DNA of 64,000 nucleotides from Mesorhizobium sp. B2-4-3 (GCF_006442815.1 NZ_VFVL01000004.1:62001-126000); one strand, 5' to 3'; shown: positions 46,105 to 55,752, counted from the stretch's first letter. Translations and numbers: made by a program. Notes: generated from the sequence alone by a model not told the origin.

Positions 46105-47532
46105 CTATTGCTCGACGGCGTAGCACGAGATTTTCTTGCGCTTCAGGGCATCGCAGGCCTTCCAGGCGGCGCCCTTCGAGCCGAAGCCGCCGAAGCGGGC
46201 GCGGTAGTAGGTGGTGCCGTCCTTGTCGAAGGCGACGGTGAAGCCCGAAGCGTCGGCCAGGATCTTGGGCGCCTGCTTGGCGGTCTGGTCGAGCAGGCTC
46301 TGAGCTCCCGATTTGGTGGGCGAGGAAGCGACCTGAACCACCCAGCCGGACGGCACCGACGACGTCTTGACCGGATCGATCGCGGGCGCGGCCGGCGCGG
46401 GTTCGGCATAGGCGGTGACGACCTGGGGCGAGGTCTCTTGGGATTTAGGGGCAGGCGCCATGGCGGCGACGGCAACCGTCTTCACCTTCTTGACCTTGAT
46501 GACAGGCTTGGTCTCCTCGGCGACCTGCTGGGCGTCGTCCTGGACGTCATCGTCGGCTGAGGCAACGACAGTGTCATCCGTTGCCGGCTTGGCGTCCGGA
46601 GTCGGCGCGTCATGCTTGGGCAAAAAGACCTTGGCCAGCGTCTTGATCGGATTGTCATTGCCCTTGGCGATGAGATCGCCGCCGCCGCGCGTCGAAGCGC
46701 GCGGCATGTAAGTGTTGATCAGCGCCGCCATCTGGTTGTCGCGGCTGCGGCCGGAAGCGCCGCCCATCACCACGGCGACGAGGCGGCGATCGCCATCGGC
46801 AACAGAGGAGACGAGGTTGTAGCCCGAGGCGCGGGTGTAGCCGGTCTTGATGCCGTCGACGCCCTTGATGCGGCCAAGCAGGCGATTGTGGCCGTTGATG
46901 CGTTGGCGGCCATACAGGAACGAGCGCTGCGAGAAATAGCCGTAATATTGCGGGTAGTGCTCGCGCAGCGCGATGCCAAGCATCGCCATGTCATGCGCCG
47001 TGGTGAACTGGCCGGGATCGGGCAGGCCGTTGGCGTTGCGGAAGACAGTGCCGTTCATGCCGAGCTGGCGCGCCTTGGCCGTCATCATGCGTGCGAAATT
47101 GTCTTCGCTGCCGCCGAGCATCTCGCCAAGCGCGGTGGCTGAGTCGTTGGCCGATTTCGTCACCATCGACAGGATCGCGGTCTCGACCGGAACCGAGCCG
47201 CCGGCGCGCACGCCAAGCTTGGTCGGCGGCTGGGCGGCGGCATGCGCCGAATACGGCACCGGCGTGTTCTTGCCGATCCTGCCTTTCGCCAATGCCTCGA
47301 AGGTGAGGTAGAGCGTCATCATCTTGGTGAGCGAAGCCGGATAGCGCCGGCCATTGGCATCGGCCGAATAAAGCACCTTGCCGGTCTTGGCGTCGACGAC
47401 GATGGCCGCGGACCTTGCCGCAAGGGCCGAAGCGACATCGGCGGCGACAATCGTCACCGCGAGCGCGGCAACCATGATCGCCTTGAAGGAGAGAGAAGAT
47501 TTGGAGACGAAGCCCGACAACGCCTGACGCAC
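46105..47532 (-). CDS. dacC: D-alanyl-D-alanine carboxypeptidase with SPOR domain
   Basis: A 475-residue low-molecular-weight penicillin-binding protein (peptidase S11) that trims the terminal D-Ala from peptidoglycan. After the signal segment (about residues 17-38), the catalytic motifs are Ser67-Leu-Thr-Lys70, Ser127-Ala-Asn129 and Lys229-Thr-Gly231. A long Ala/Pro/Lys linker (about 320-390) leads to a C-terminal SPOR domain (GWVVQVASSPTKSGAQSLLD...TYYRARFGGFGSKGAAW) that would target septal glycan. The start is GTG. The gene symbol follows the family and is not certain. Confidence 0.9.
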   Translation of the reverse strand: MRQALSGFVSKSSLSFKAIMVAALAVTIVAADVASALAARSAAIVVDAKTGKVLYSADANGRRYPASLTKMMTLYLTFEALAKGRIGKNTPVPYSAHAAAQPPTKLGVRAGGSVPVETAILSMVTKSANDSATALGEMLGGSEDNFARMMTAKARQLGMNGTVFRNANGLPDPGQFTTAHDMAMLGIALREHYPQYYGYFSQRSFLYGRQRINGHNRLLGRIKGVDGIKTGYTRASGYNLVSSVADGDRRLVAVVMGGASGRSRDNQMAALINTYMPRASTRGGGDLIAKGNDNPIKTLAKVFLPKHDAPTPDAKPATDDTVVASADDDVQDDAQQVAEETKPVIKVKKVKTVAVAAMAPAPKSQETSPQVVTAYAEPAPAAPAIDPVKTSSVPSGWVVQVASSPTKSGAQSLLDQTAKQAPKILADASGFTVAFDKDGTTYYRARFGGFGSKGAAWKACDALKRKKISCYAVEQ

Positions 47533-47731
47533 CGTTACTTACCCTGAATTTTCGTTGCCCCGGAGGCGGCTGAGGGAGTGCCTGCCTCGCTTCCAGCCAA
47601 GCTATCGCGCTCAGCGTTACCAATCCGTTTATGGTAACCGTAGCGTTCACCATTTTTCGGCAAATCGAGCTTCTCTTTAATCGAATTTTACCGGCCGCCG
47701 GCGCTGGACCCCCTGCTTACCAAGGGGATTC

Positions 47732-47775
47732 TTGACTTTTGTGCATCGCACAATATATTGAGGTGCATTGCACAA
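47732..47775 (+). promoter_or_regulatory. Phasin promoter with two TGC-N3-GCA operators
   Basis: A -35 TTGACT (47732-47737) and -10 TATATT (47754-47759) are 16 bases apart. The spacer is filled by TTGTGC-ATC-GCACAA (47739-47753). A second copy, GTGC-ATT-GCACAA (47763-47775), covers the expected start point, 23 bases away centre to centre. The TGC-N3-GCA core is like that reported for the PHB regulator PhaR, so PhaR control is likely but inferred. Confidence 0.65.
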
Positions 47776-47822
47776 GGGCGCCCGGGGCCAAAAAGGGCGT
47801 TTCAACCAAAGGGAAGCATGAA

Positions 47823-48152
47823 ATGACCCAGACCCATGAGGACTTCACGAAATACGGCAAGGAATTTGCCGACACCGGGCTGAAGAGCTTTGCCTCGCTC
47901 ACCAAGGGCGCGCAGGCGATCGCCACCGAAGCCGGCGAATACACCAAGAAGAGCTTCGAAGCCGGCAGCGCCGCCTTCGAGAAGCTGTTCGCGGCCAAGT
48001 CGATCGAGAAGGCCGTCGAGATCCAGACCGATTACGCCAAGCAGAGCTATGAGAGCTTCGTGGCCGAGGCCAGCAAGATCGGCAATCTCTATGCCGAGCT
48101 CGCCAAGGAGGCTTACAAGCCCTTCGAATCGGTGGTCGCCAAGGCGAAGTAA
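47823..48152 (+). CDS. Phasin family protein
   Basis: A 109-residue phasin coats polyhydroxyalkanoate granules. The sequence is helical and amphipathic: MTQTHEDFTKYGKEFADTGL, KSFASLTKGAQAIATEAGEY, KKSFEAGSAAFEKLFAAKSI and VEIQTDYAKQSYESFVAEAS, the core phasin motif. The start was chosen by alignment of motifs and GGGAAG upstream; the longer frame runs through the promoter. It has its own promoter with operator-like repeats and a strong terminator, so it is monocistronic. The pha synthase genes are not in the window. Confidence 0.92.
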   Translation: MTQTHEDFTKYGKEFADTGLKSFASLTKGAQAIATEAGEYTKKSFEAGSAAFEKLFAAKSIEKAVEIQTDYAKQSYESFVAEASKIGNLYAELAKEAYKPFESVVAKAK

Positions 48153-48198
48153 TTTCGCCCGATCACACCCGACACGGCCAGCCGGCCAGTCGAAAAGG

Positions 48199-48228
48199 CC
48201 CGGTCGCGGAAACGCGGCCGGGTTTTTT
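48199..48228 (+). terminator. Rho-independent terminator of the phasin gene
   Basis: CCCGGTCGCG and CGCGGCCGGG form a 10-bp stem (one G-U pair) with a GAAA tetraloop, followed by TTTTTT. It lies 47 bases after the phasin stop. Confidence 0.9.
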
Positions 48229-48429
48229 CATGCGCGATCGCAACTCGATGCACATTACCGCATTCACGATTGAGAAATTCGCTGAGGTTTGCCCACCTAG
48301 CCATATTGTCAGCTAAACAGAAGGGCTTAAAATCGTTCATCGAGAACCTACATGTTGAACTCGCATGAGGATTCGAAAAGGCTGGACTACGTGACGATCG
48401 GTTTGACTGCCACGGCAGACGTGGTGCGA

Positions 48430-48756
48430 ATGCAAAGTGACGGAGACCGCAATGATCCCGGTCGCGGCACCGCTGTCATCACGCGCACCAAAACCAAGAC
48501 CAAGAAGCCCAGTCTCTACCGGGTCCTCATTCTGAACGACGACTACACGCCGATGGAGTTCGTCGTTCACGTCCTGGAGCGGTTTTTCCAAAAGGACCGC
48601 GAGGCCGCCACACGCATCATGCTTCATGTTCACAATCATGGAGTGGGCGAGTGCGGTGTCTACACATTCGAGGTGGCCGAGACCAAAGTGTCCCAGGTCA
48701 TGGATTTCGCCCGACAGAATCAGCATCCGCTGCAATGCGTGATGGAGAAGAAGTGA
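48430..48756 (+). CDS. clpS: ATP-dependent Clp protease adaptor ClpS
   Basis: ClpS delivers N-degron substrates to ClpAP. The core is intact: [20 protein letters not shown] ([10 protein letters not shown], binding pocket), [20 protein letters not shown] and [18 protein letters not shown], ending [10 protein letters not shown]. The start is uncertain. [19 protein letters not shown] was chosen because it aligns with rhizobial ClpS N-termini, but the frame is open to ATG 48352 (26 more residues) and also has GTG 48391; none has a good Shine-Dalgarno. clpA follows after 6 bases. Confidence 0.88.
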   Translation: MQSDGDRNDPGRGTAVITRTKTKTKKPSLYRVLILNDDYTPMEFVVHVLERFFQKDREAATRIMLHVHNHGVGECGVYTFEVAETKVSQVMDFARQNQHPLQCVMEKK

Positions 48757-48762
48757 GGTAAC

Positions 48763-51240
48763 ATGCCGGCTTTCTCCCAAGGCCTGGAAAAGGCGCTACA
48801 TCAGGCGCTGACATTCGCCAACGAGCGGCATCATGAATATGCGACGCTCGAACATTTGCTGCTCGCCCTGATCGACGACACTGAGGCGGCCGCGGTCATG
48901 CGTGCCTGTAACGTCGATCTCGACGAGCTCAAGCATACGGTTCTCACCTATATCGACACCGAGCTCGACAACCTCGTCACCGGCTACGACGAGGATTCGA
49001 AGCCGACGGCAGGTTTCCAGCGCGTCATCCAGCGCGCCGTGATCCATGTGCAGTCGTCCGGCCGCGAGGAAGTGTCCGGCGCCAACGTGCTCGTCGCCAT
49101 TTTCGCCGAGCGCGAGAGCCACGCCGCCTATTTCCTGCAGGAACAGCAGATGACCCGCTACGACGCGGTCAATTACATCTCGCATGGCATTGCCAAGCGC
49201 CCGGGCGCTTCGGAATCGCGCACGCCGCGCGGCGCCGATGACGAGCAGGGCAGCCAGAACGGCGCCGAGCCGCAGGAAGAGGGCGGCAAGAAGAAGCAGC
49301 AGGATGCGCTGACGGCTTACTGCGTCAATCTCAACAACAAGGCGCGGGCCGGCAAGATCGACCCGCTGATCGGCCGCGACAGCGAGATCAACCGCACCAT
49401 CCAGGTGCTGTGCCGCCGTTCCAAGAACAACCCGCTCTATGTCGGCGACCCGGGCGTCGGCAAGACGGCGATCGCCGAAGGCCTCGCCAAGCGCATCGTC
49501 GAAGGCGACGTGCCTGAAGTGCTGCAGGACGCCACCATCTTCGCGCTCGACATGGGCACGCTCTTGGCCGGCACCCGCTATCGCGGCGACTTTGAGGAGC
49601 GGCTGAAGCAGGTCGTCAAGGAACTCGAGGACTATTCGGGCGCTGTGCTGTTCATCGACGAGATCCACACGGTGATCGGGGCGGGCGCCACCTCGGGTGG
49701 CGCCATGGATGCATCGAACCTTCTGAAGCCGGCGCTGTCGTCCGGCGCCATCCGCTGCATCGGCTCGACCACCTACAAGGAGTTCCGCCAGTTCTTCGAG
49801 AAGGACCGCGCGCTGGTGCGGCGCTTCCAGAAGATCGACGTCAACGAGCCGACCATCGAGGACGCCATCGAGATCATGAAGGGCCTGAAGCCCTATTTCG
49901 AGGAGTTCCACAAGGTCCGCTACACGAGCGAAGCCATCAAGGCCTCGGTGGAGCTGTCGGCCCGCTACATCAACGACCGCAAGCTGCCGGACAAGGCGAT
50001 CGACGTGATCGACGAGACCGGCGCCTCGCAGATGCTGGTGCCGGAAGCCAAGCGCAAGAAGACGATCGGCATCAAGGAGATCGAGGCGACGATCGCCACC
50101 ATGGCGCGCATCCCGCCGAAGACGGTCTCGGCCGACGACGAGAAGGTGCTGCAGGGGCTCGATATCGAGCTGAAGCGCGTCGTCTACGGCCAGGATACGG
50201 CCATCACCGCGCTGACCTCGGCGATCAAGCTGGCGCGCGCCGGCCTGCGCGAACCGGAGAAGCCCATCGGCTCCTACCTGTTCTCAGGGCCAACCGGCGT
50301 CGGCAAGACGGAGGTGGCCAAGCAGCTTGCCGCCTCGCTTGGCGTCGAGCTGATCCGCTTCGACATGTCGGAATACATGGAACGCCACACCGTCTCGCGG
50401 CTGATCGGCGCGCCTCCCGGCTATGTCGGCTTCGACCAGGGCGGCTTGCTTACCGACGGCGTCGACCAGCATCCGCATTGCGTGCTGCTGCTTGACGAGG
50501 TCGAGAAGGCGCATCCGGACCTGTTCAACATCCTGTTGCAGGTGATGGACCACGGCAAGCTGACCGACCACAACGGCAAGCAGATCGACTTCCGCAATGT
50601 GATCCTGATCATGACCACCAATGCGGGCGCGTCGGATGCGCAGCGCGCGGCGATCGGCTTCGGCTCGACCAAGCGCGAAGGCGACGACGTCGAGGCGATC
50701 AACCGGCTGTTCACGCCGGAGTTCCGCAACCGCCTGGACGCGATCATCCCGTTCGGTTCGCTGCCGGTGCCGGTCATCCATCAGGTGGTGCAGAAGTTCG
50801 TCATGCAGCTCGAGGCGCAGCTGTCCGAGCGTGGCGTTACCTTCGACCTGTCGCCGGACGCGATCGCCTGGCTGGCCGACAAGGGTTACGACGAGCGCAT
50901 GGGCGCGCGTCCGCTCGGCCGCGTTATCCAGGAGCACATCAAGAAGCCCCTGGCCGACGAAGTGCTGTTCGGCAAGCTCAAGAAGGGTGGCACGGTGCGC
51001 GTCACCGTCGAGAAGAAGGAAACCGGCGAGTCCGGCCTGAAGCTCGAATCGCTCGCCGACGAGTCGCCGGTGCAGCCGAAAAAGGAAGAGCCGGAAGACG
51101 CGCCGAAGTCGAAAAAGGCGGTGGCCAAGAAGCCTGCGCCCAAGCCTACGCCCAAGAAGCCGGTGGCGCAGAAGCCTGAGCCGAAGGGCAAGGACGGCAA
51201 CAAGCGCAGCCTTGTGCCGCAACTGCCGCGCAAGGGCTGA
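48763..51240 (+). CDS. clpA: ATP-dependent Clp protease ATP-binding subunit ClpA
   Basis: A AAA+ unfoldase feeding ClpP; 825 residues against 758 in E. coli. Clp N domain (residues 1-150, [20 protein letters not shown]), first AAA module with Walker [14 protein letters not shown] and Walker [15 protein letters not shown], second module with [13 protein letters not shown] and [17 protein letters not shown], and the [21 protein letters not shown]-domain. The final 55 residues or so form a Lys/Pro/Ala-rich tail ([16 protein letters not shown]...), longer and more basic than the E. coli end. A IGL-type ClpP-binding loop is expected near FGSTKREG. Confidence 0.95.
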   Translation: MPAFSQGLEKALHQALTFANERHHEYATLEHLLLALIDDTEAAAVMRACNVDLDELKHTVLTYIDTELDNLVTGYDEDSKPTAGFQRVIQRAVIHVQSSGREEVSGANVLVAIFAERESHAAYFLQEQQMTRYDAVNYISHGIAKRPGASESRTPRGADDEQGSQNGAEPQEEGGKKKQQDALTAYCVNLNNKARAGKIDPLIGRDSEINRTIQVLCRRSKNNPLYVGDPGVGKTAIAEGLAKRIVEGDVPEVLQDATIFALDMGTLLAGTRYRGDFEERLKQVVKELEDYSGAVLFIDEIHTVIGAGATSGGAMDASNLLKPALSSGAIRCIGSTTYKEFRQFFEKDRALVRRFQKIDVNEPTIEDAIEIMKGLKPYFEEFHKVRYTSEAIKASVELSARYINDRKLPDKAIDVIDETGASQMLVPEAKRKKTIGIKEIEATIATMARIPPKTVSADDEKVLQGLDIELKRVVYGQDTAITALTSAIKLARAGLREPEKPIGSYLFSGPTGVGKTEVAKQLAASLGVELIRFDMSEYMERHTVSRLIGAPPGYVGFDQGGLLTDGVDQHPHCVLLLDEVEKAHPDLFNILLQVMDHGKLTDHNGKQIDFRNVILIMTTNAGASDAQRAAIGFGSTKREGDDVEAINRLFTPEFRNRLDAIIPFGSLPVPVIHQVVQKFVMQLEAQLSERGVTFDLSPDAIAWLADKGYDERMGARPLGRVIQEHIKKPLADEVLFGKLKKGGTVRVTVEKKETGESGLKLESLADESPVQPKKEEPEDAPKSKKAVAKKPAPKPTPKKPVAQKPEPKGKDGNKRSLVPQLPRKG

Positions 51241-51260
51241 CAAGCGCCCGCTTGAAATAC

Positions 51261-51287
51261 AAAGGCCCCGGAAACGGGGCCTTTTTT
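51261..51287 (+). terminator. Rho-independent terminator of clpSA
   Basis: AAGGCCCCG and CGGGGCCTT pair around a GAAA loop and run into TTTTTT. It begins 21 bases after the clpA stop. Confidence 0.92.
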
Positions 51288-51305
51288 CGTTGAAAGGACC
51301 GCGAC

Positions 51306-51932
51306 TTGGAAGCCGGGCAAATCATCATCCTCAACGGTGCGCCGCGCTCGGGAAAGTCGAGCATCGCCGCGGCGATCCAGGAGACATTCGACGGTGTGTG
51401 GATCAATCTTGGCGTCGACGCTTGCGCCCAAGCCACGCCGCCGCGGCTGCGCCCGGGTATCGGCCTGCGTCCCGGCGGCGAACGCCCCGACATCGAGGCT
51501 TTTGTGCCGCTGCTTTACGCCGCGCTTTACGATTCGATCGCGGCTCACAGCCGGCTGGGGCTCAATGTCGTCGTCGATATCGGTCACCACGACGCCTATT
51601 CCAGATCGCTGAACATCCTTCCCGATTGTGCGCGACGCCTGGCCGGCCTGCCTGTCCTCTTCGCCGGCGTCCGCTGTCCTATCGAGGTGATCCTGCAAAG
51701 GCGTGCCGCAGGCGGGGCTGGTACGCCATATGTCATCGGAACGGACGACGATCCCACGCCGCTGCCCGTGCGCCTCTGGCAGGAGGAGGTGCACAAGCCC
51801 GGCCTTTACGACTTGGAGCTCGATACGTCGCTGCTCAGCCCACGGGCATGCGCGGCGTCGATCCGGGAGAGGCTCATCGCCGGACCAGCGCCAATGGCTT
51901 TCCGGGCATTGGCGAATTTGCCGGCCGCCTGA
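51306..51932 (+). CDS. Chloramphenicol phosphotransferase-like (CPT) protein
   Basis: A 208-residue P-loop kinase. The Walker A is ILNGAPRSGKSSIAAAI (residues 8-24). The CPT-type substrate region follows: FDGVWINLGVDACAQATPPR, NVVVDIGHHDAYSRSLNILP and VLFAGVRCPIEVILQRR. In Streptomyces CPT the enzyme phosphorylates chloramphenicol; here the natural substrate is unknown and resistance should not be assumed. The frame opens with TTG preceded by AGGA, immediately downstream of the clpA terminator. Confidence 0.8.
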   Translation: MEAGQIIILNGAPRSGKSSIAAAIQETFDGVWINLGVDACAQATPPRLRPGIGLRPGGERPDIEAFVPLLYAALYDSIAAHSRLGLNVVVDIGHHDAYSRSLNILPDCARRLAGLPVLFAGVRCPIEVILQRRAAGGAGTPYVIGTDDDPTPLPVRLWQEEVHKPGLYDLELDTSLLSPRACAASIRERLIAGPAPMAFRALANLPAA

Positions 51933-51944
51933 ATGCCGGTCCGT

Positions 51945-52373
51945 TCAGCCTCCCAGCGCCGCCCGGATCTTGACGGCGTTCGCGGCCAGCACCTCCGGCT
52001 TCTCCATCTGGCCCGAATGCGGCTTCAGCGGCACGCCCTCGAAGCGCGGGACGACATGGACATGGAGATGGTAGACGGTCTGCCCGGAAGCCGGCTCGTT
52101 GAATTGCATCAAGGTGACGCCGTCGGCGTTGAAAGCCTTTTTCACCGCGACCGCAACTTTCTGCGCCACGCCGAACAATGGGCCGAGCGTTGCAGGATCG
52201 GCGTCGAGCATGTTGCGCGACGGCGCCTTGGGCACCACCAGCGTGTGGCCCATGCCTTGCGGCATCACATCCATGAAGGCGACGACCGCGTCGTCCTCGT
52301 AGACGCGGTGCGAGGGAATCTCGCCGCGCAGGATTTTGGCGAAGATGTTGCCGGGATCATAGGCTTCGGCCAT
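51945..52373 (-). CDS. HIT family nucleotide-binding protein
   Basis: A 142-residue histidine-triad hydrolase. It starts MAEAYDPGNIFAKILRGEIP and has YEDDAVVAFMDVMPQGMGHT LVVPK and the triad YHLHVHVVPRF, whose central His forms the nucleotidyl intermediate. Relatives (HinT-like) hydrolyse AMP-lysine or AMP-NH2 type substrates. GGGAG lies upstream of the chosen ATG; the longer frame has no support. It converges on the CPT gene with 12 bases between stops. Confidence 0.9.
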   Translation of the reverse strand: MAEAYDPGNIFAKILRGEIPSHRVYEDDAVVAFMDVMPQGMGHTLVVPKAPSRNMLDADPATLGPLFGVAQKVAVAVKKAFNADGVTLMQFNEPASGQTVYHLHVHVVPRFEGVPLKPHSGQMEKPEVLAANAVKIRAALGG

Positions 52374-52437
52374 GGGGTCCACTCCCAATTGCATTCGCCG
52401 TCCGGTGTAGCGAAGCCGCCGATGGGCGGCAAGGCGC

Positions 52438-54111
52438 TCAGGCGAGATCGACCATGCCCGCTTCGACAAGAGCCCGGTGGAAGCGTTTTTTGCGCACGGA
52501 CTCGCTTGCGAAATAGGGGGCGGCACAGTCCGCCAGAAGGGCCGTCCTGGTCGCGAATACCGGATCGAGCGGCAGACGCGCGGCGGACATGGTCAATGTC
52601 GACAGGAATGCCGCGTCGAGCATGGCAGGAACGGCCATGTCGGCGGGCAAAGCGCTGTTGATCGCCTCGATCGCGTAGAACGTCTTGTACAAGGCTCTGT
52701 CGGAAGGCGGCAGGCCGGTGAGGGCGGCCGTGAACGACGGCTGGTGATCGCCATAACGCACGACGATAGCAGGCCGGCCATTCAGCGCTGTTTCGAGCTG
52801 TCCGCGAAACGCGGCATAGGCCTCGACGCTTTCTGCCAGCCGCACGGCATATTCGCCGTAATTCTCGTCGCCGGTCAGCGCGACGGCTTCACGGCGGATA
52901 TCGGCCTGAAGCTCGGGAGGAAAGATGCGGCGACGGTGATCGCCGTGGTTCATCAGCGTCATTATCGAGAGGAAACAGGGCCTCTCGTTTCCCAAGCGGT
53001 CCGCAATCCGGCTCAGAGCATGGCTGTAAAGCTGTTCGTCATGGCGCTCGCGACGCCAGCGCCCCAGATCGAAGGGCGGCGGCAAGGTCGCGACATAGGC
53101 GACGTCCTCGAACCCGATCGATTTATAGAAGCGATCGCAATTGACGAAGTTGGGACGGTCGCAGCTCACATGCGACACATGATATCCCATGCCTGAAAGC
53201 GCCGAGGGCAATGAGTGGCGCACCCGCCCGGCCAGCAGATGAAAGACGAAGCGGCTGTCGTTGCCAAAGGAAAGCGAGGACAGGCCGGTCAGCACCGAGA
53301 ATTCGGTCTGCAGCGTGCTGCCGCCGAAAACATCGACATGCAAAGCCCCAGACAGACCGTCCGCGGGCGAGAAGAATTGCTCAAAAGCACGGTTGATCGG
53401 CACGCCATGGTGCCTCGGATCAAATGTCGATTCATGCAGGATCATGAAGATGTGCGGCCGAGCCTCGCCGTTCTCCCGCTTAGCCGGCACAGACGACAGA
53501 AACGGCAGCGGATCGGGAGCGATGTCGATGAAGCCCGGCCGTCGCGAAGGTCCCGCGCCGAGCCACGACGCCACGAAGGCGGAGAGATGCGCGCGATCCC
53601 TGGTGAGCAGGTCGAAGCGGAAACGAGGCGCTCCGCCGCTCAACCGATAGACTGCCATGTAGATCAGCACGGCCACGGCGAAAATCGCGAGGCGCAGCGA
53701 GAGCGACGTCGCCCGTTCCATCAGAGTTATGTCGATAAGCATGGCGACCGCAACGATCGCCGCTCCGGCGAAGAGGGCCGGGATCGCCATTCGGGCGTTG
53801 TCGACAAAGACGCTGCGCCAACTGCTCGCGGCCAGATGATAGAGATCTCCGGCCAGAAGATTGAAGCCGAGATAGCGGTATTTCAGCTTCGAGGCGATGC
53901 CGATGATGGCCGTCAGCATGAGCGTCATCCAGAGCGCGACGATCGCGCCTGGAAAAAACAGGTGCAGGAAAGCAAAGAGAAGGAAGAAGGTGGAAAAGCC
54001 GAGAGGCCAGGTTCCCGGCTTGCCTTCGAGCCGGACAGTCAACAGCAGCGCGGCCGCAAGCCCCGCCACACCGAGCCATTGCCCGACGCCCCAAGATGCC
54101 AAAACCAGCAT
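52438..54111 (-). CDS. Sulfatase-fold membrane phosphotransferase (LtaS/OpgB-like)
   Basis: A 557-residue protein with about five N-terminal helices and a periplasmic alkaline-phosphatase-fold domain. Metal and nucleophile motifs: HIFMILHESTFDPRHHGVP (Glu), FGGSTLQTEFSVLTGLSSLS (likely Thr/Ser nucleophile), MNHGDHRR and VVRYGDHQPSFTAAL (Asp-His pair). This resembles LTA synthase and OpgB-type phosphoglycerol or phosphoethanolamine transferases that decorate glucans or lipids. The start was set at MLVLASWGVG; the frame stays open into the palindromic repeat at 54274, so the N-terminus is uncertain (GTG 54135 is an alternative). Confidence 0.78.
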   Translation of the reverse strand: MLVLASWGVGQWLGVAGLAAALLLTVRLEGKPGTWPLGFSTFFLLFAFLHLFFPGAIVALWMTLMLTAIIGIASKLKYRYLGFNLLAGDLYHLAASSWRSVFVDNARMAIPALFAGAAIVAVAMLIDITLMERATSLSLRLAIFAVAVLIYMAVYRLSGGAPRFRFDLLTRDRAHLSAFVASWLGAGPSRRPGFIDIAPDPLPFLSSVPAKRENGEARPHIFMILHESTFDPRHHGVPINRAFEQFFSPADGLSGALHVDVFGGSTLQTEFSVLTGLSSLSFGNDSRFVFHLLAGRVRHSLPSALSGMGYHVSHVSCDRPNFVNCDRFYKSIGFEDVAYVATLPPPFDLGRWRRERHDEQLYSHALSRIADRLGNERPCFLSIMTLMNHGDHRRRIFPPELQADIRREAVALTGDENYGEYAVRLAESVEAYAAFRGQLETALNGRPAIVVRYGDHQPSFTAALTGLPPSDRALYKTFYAIEAINSALPADMAVPAMLDAAFLSTLTMSAARLPLDPVFATRTALLADCAAPYFASESVRKKRFHRALVEAGMVDLA

Positions 54112-54273
54112 ACCCACCCCGCGGTGCTCGCGCACCAATGCCCCTGGCGGTGACTTAGCGGATTCCGCCGATCCGGTAAACAGCAGCGCTAGTGGCACTG
54201 CACAGGGATTTTGATCGGTCTGCTCTGTTTGCGCTGGCAGGTGGCATGCGTTGGCCGAAACGCCCACCACGAT

Positions 54274-54455
54274 CGTCATTCCAGGGCGGAGCAGGAGCGA
54301 AGCTCCGTCGCGAAGACCCTGGAATCCATGCCGTTACCTTCGCCAAGGAATGCAACGGAGCAGAATTCCGCACCGTGGCGGCGCTTCCAAGTCACGGCAT
54401 GGATTCTATGGTCTGCGCCGCGTCGCTTCGCTCCTTGCTCCGCCATAGAATGACG
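54274..54455. repeat. Long palindromic repeat, copy 2
   Basis: Arms 54274-54337 (62-64 bp) and 54391-54455 are inverted copies and match the arms at 44184-44247 and 44334-44397 at most positions, with a shorter, unrelated centre of about 53 bases. It occupies the gap between the sulfatase-fold gene and the FemAB-like gene. Confidence 0.85.
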
Positions 54456-54495
54456 ACGTCGGGGCGGCTAGGCTACGGCGAAGGCGCCTAGCCCA

Positions 54496-54522
54496 ACCGC
54501 TCGCACTTTTCCTGAAATGCTC
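54496..54522. repeat. Fragment of the two-hairpin intergenic repeat
   Basis: This 27-base sequence (accgctcgcacttttcctga...) repeats the end of the element at 37593-37620 with about three differences. It adjoins the palindromic repeat and shows that this gap has collected several dispersed elements. Confidence 0.6.
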
Positions 54523-54537
54523 CCGGCGTCATTTGCT

Positions 54538-55752
54538 TTATTCCCCAAGGTCTTTGCGGAAGGGCGTGTGCTCTTCGAGATATTCGCCCATGCGCTCGAC
54601 CTCGCGCCGCTCCCGCCTGAGATAGTCGGCGACGGCATTGCGCAGACCGGGATGCGAAATGTAGTGCGCCGAATGCATGGTCACGGGCCGGTAGCCGCGC
54701 GCCAGCTTGTGCTCGCCCTGCGCGCCGGCCTCCACCACCTTCAGCTTGCGCTCGATGGCGAAGTCGATTGCCTGGTGATAGCAGACCTCGAAATGCAGGA
54801 AGGGGTGGTCCTCGATGCAGCCCCAGTTGCGCCCGTAAAGCGCGTCGGAACCGATGAAGTTGATGGCGCCGGCAATGTAGCGGCCGTTCCGCTTGGCCAT
54901 CACCAGAAGAATGTCATCGGCCATGCGCTCGCCGATCAGGGAGAAGAACTGCCGGTTGAGATAGGGCCGGCCCCATTTCCTGCCGCCGGTATCCGTGTAG
55001 AAAGCGAAGAAATCGTCCCAGGCGCTTTCGGTGATGTCCTTGCCGGTCAACCAATCGATCGAGATGCCGTCGGCAAGCGCCTCGCGACGCTCCTTCTTCA
55101 TCGCCTTGCGCTTGCGCGAGGCAAGCGTGGCGAGGAAGTCGTCATAGCTCGAAAAGCCTTCGTTGAAGAAATGGAACTGCTGGTCGGTGCGATGCAGGAA
55201 GCCCGCCGCTTCCAGCGTCGCGACGTCAGGCTCGTTGGCGAAGGTGACATGCGCGGAAGAAACGCCGAGCTTGTCGGTCACGAGTTTCAGGCCTTCCGCC
55301 AGTCCGGCTCTCACGGCGCCTTCATTCTCGCCTTTGCCGACCAGAAGGCGAGGGCCGGTGACCGGGGTGAACGGCACCGAGCATTGCAGTTTGGGATAGT
55401 AGCGGCCACCGGCGCGCTCGAAGGCGTCCGACCAGCCATGGTCGAAGACATATTCGCCTTGGCTGTGCGATTTGAGATAACAGGGGACGGCGCCGAGAAG
55501 CCTGCCTTGCGCGGTTTCCAACCGCAGGTGATGGCCTTGCCAGCCGGTGCGCCGGACGGCGCATCCAGAATCCTCCAATGCGCTCAGAAAAGCGAATGAA
55601 ACCAGTGGGTTGTAGCCGTTTTCTTTATCGCCGCGCGTGGTTCCGGCAAAGCCGTTCCATTCCTCGCAGGTGAAGGCGCCGATACCCGCTGCGACGCGGA
55701 TCGCATAATCCGCGTTCGCTGCCCGTCCATCGTCGTCGTCGCCTTGATCCAT
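54538..55752 (-). CDS. FemAB/GNAT-like peptidogalycan biosynthesis protein
   Basis: A 404-residue protein of the COG3146/PF04339 group, a double-GNAT fold related to FemAB aminoacyltransferases. Motifs: EWNGFAGTTRGDKENGYNPL VSFAFLSALE, CYLKSHSQGEYVFDHGWSDA, FHFFNEGFSSYDDFLATLAS RKRKAMKKER, YTDTGGRKWGRPYLNR and VEAGAQGEHKLARGYRPV. The exact reaction is unknown; a role in peptidoglycan or cell-envelope modification is the family annotation. There is no signal peptide, so it should act in the cytoplasm. Confidence 0.85.
   Translation of the reverse strand: MDQGDDDDGRAANADYAIRVAAGIGAFTCEEWNGFAGTTRGDKENGYNPLVSFAFLSALEDSGCAVRRTGWQGHHLRLETAQGRLLGAVPCYLKSHSQGEYVFDHGWSDAFERAGGRYYPKLQCSVPFTPVTGPRLLVGKGENEGAVRAGLAEGLKLVTDKLGVSSAHVTFANEPDVATLEAAGFLHRTDQQFHFFNEGFSSYDDFLATLASRKRKAMKKERREALADGISIDWLTGKDITESAWDDFFAFYTDTGGRKWGRPYLNRQFFSLIGERMADDILLVMAKRNGRYIAGAINFIGSDALYGRNWGCIEDHPFLHFEVCYHQAIDFAIERKLKVVEAGAQGEHKLARGYRPVTMHSAHYISHPGLRNAVADYLRRERREVERMGEYLEEHTPFRKDLGE

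Noticed and set aside
51306..51932. Antibiotic-resistance gene (chloramphenicol phosphotransferase)
   Set aside because: Fold similarity alone does not show resistance; chromosomal CPT-like kinases are common and their substrates are mostly unknown.
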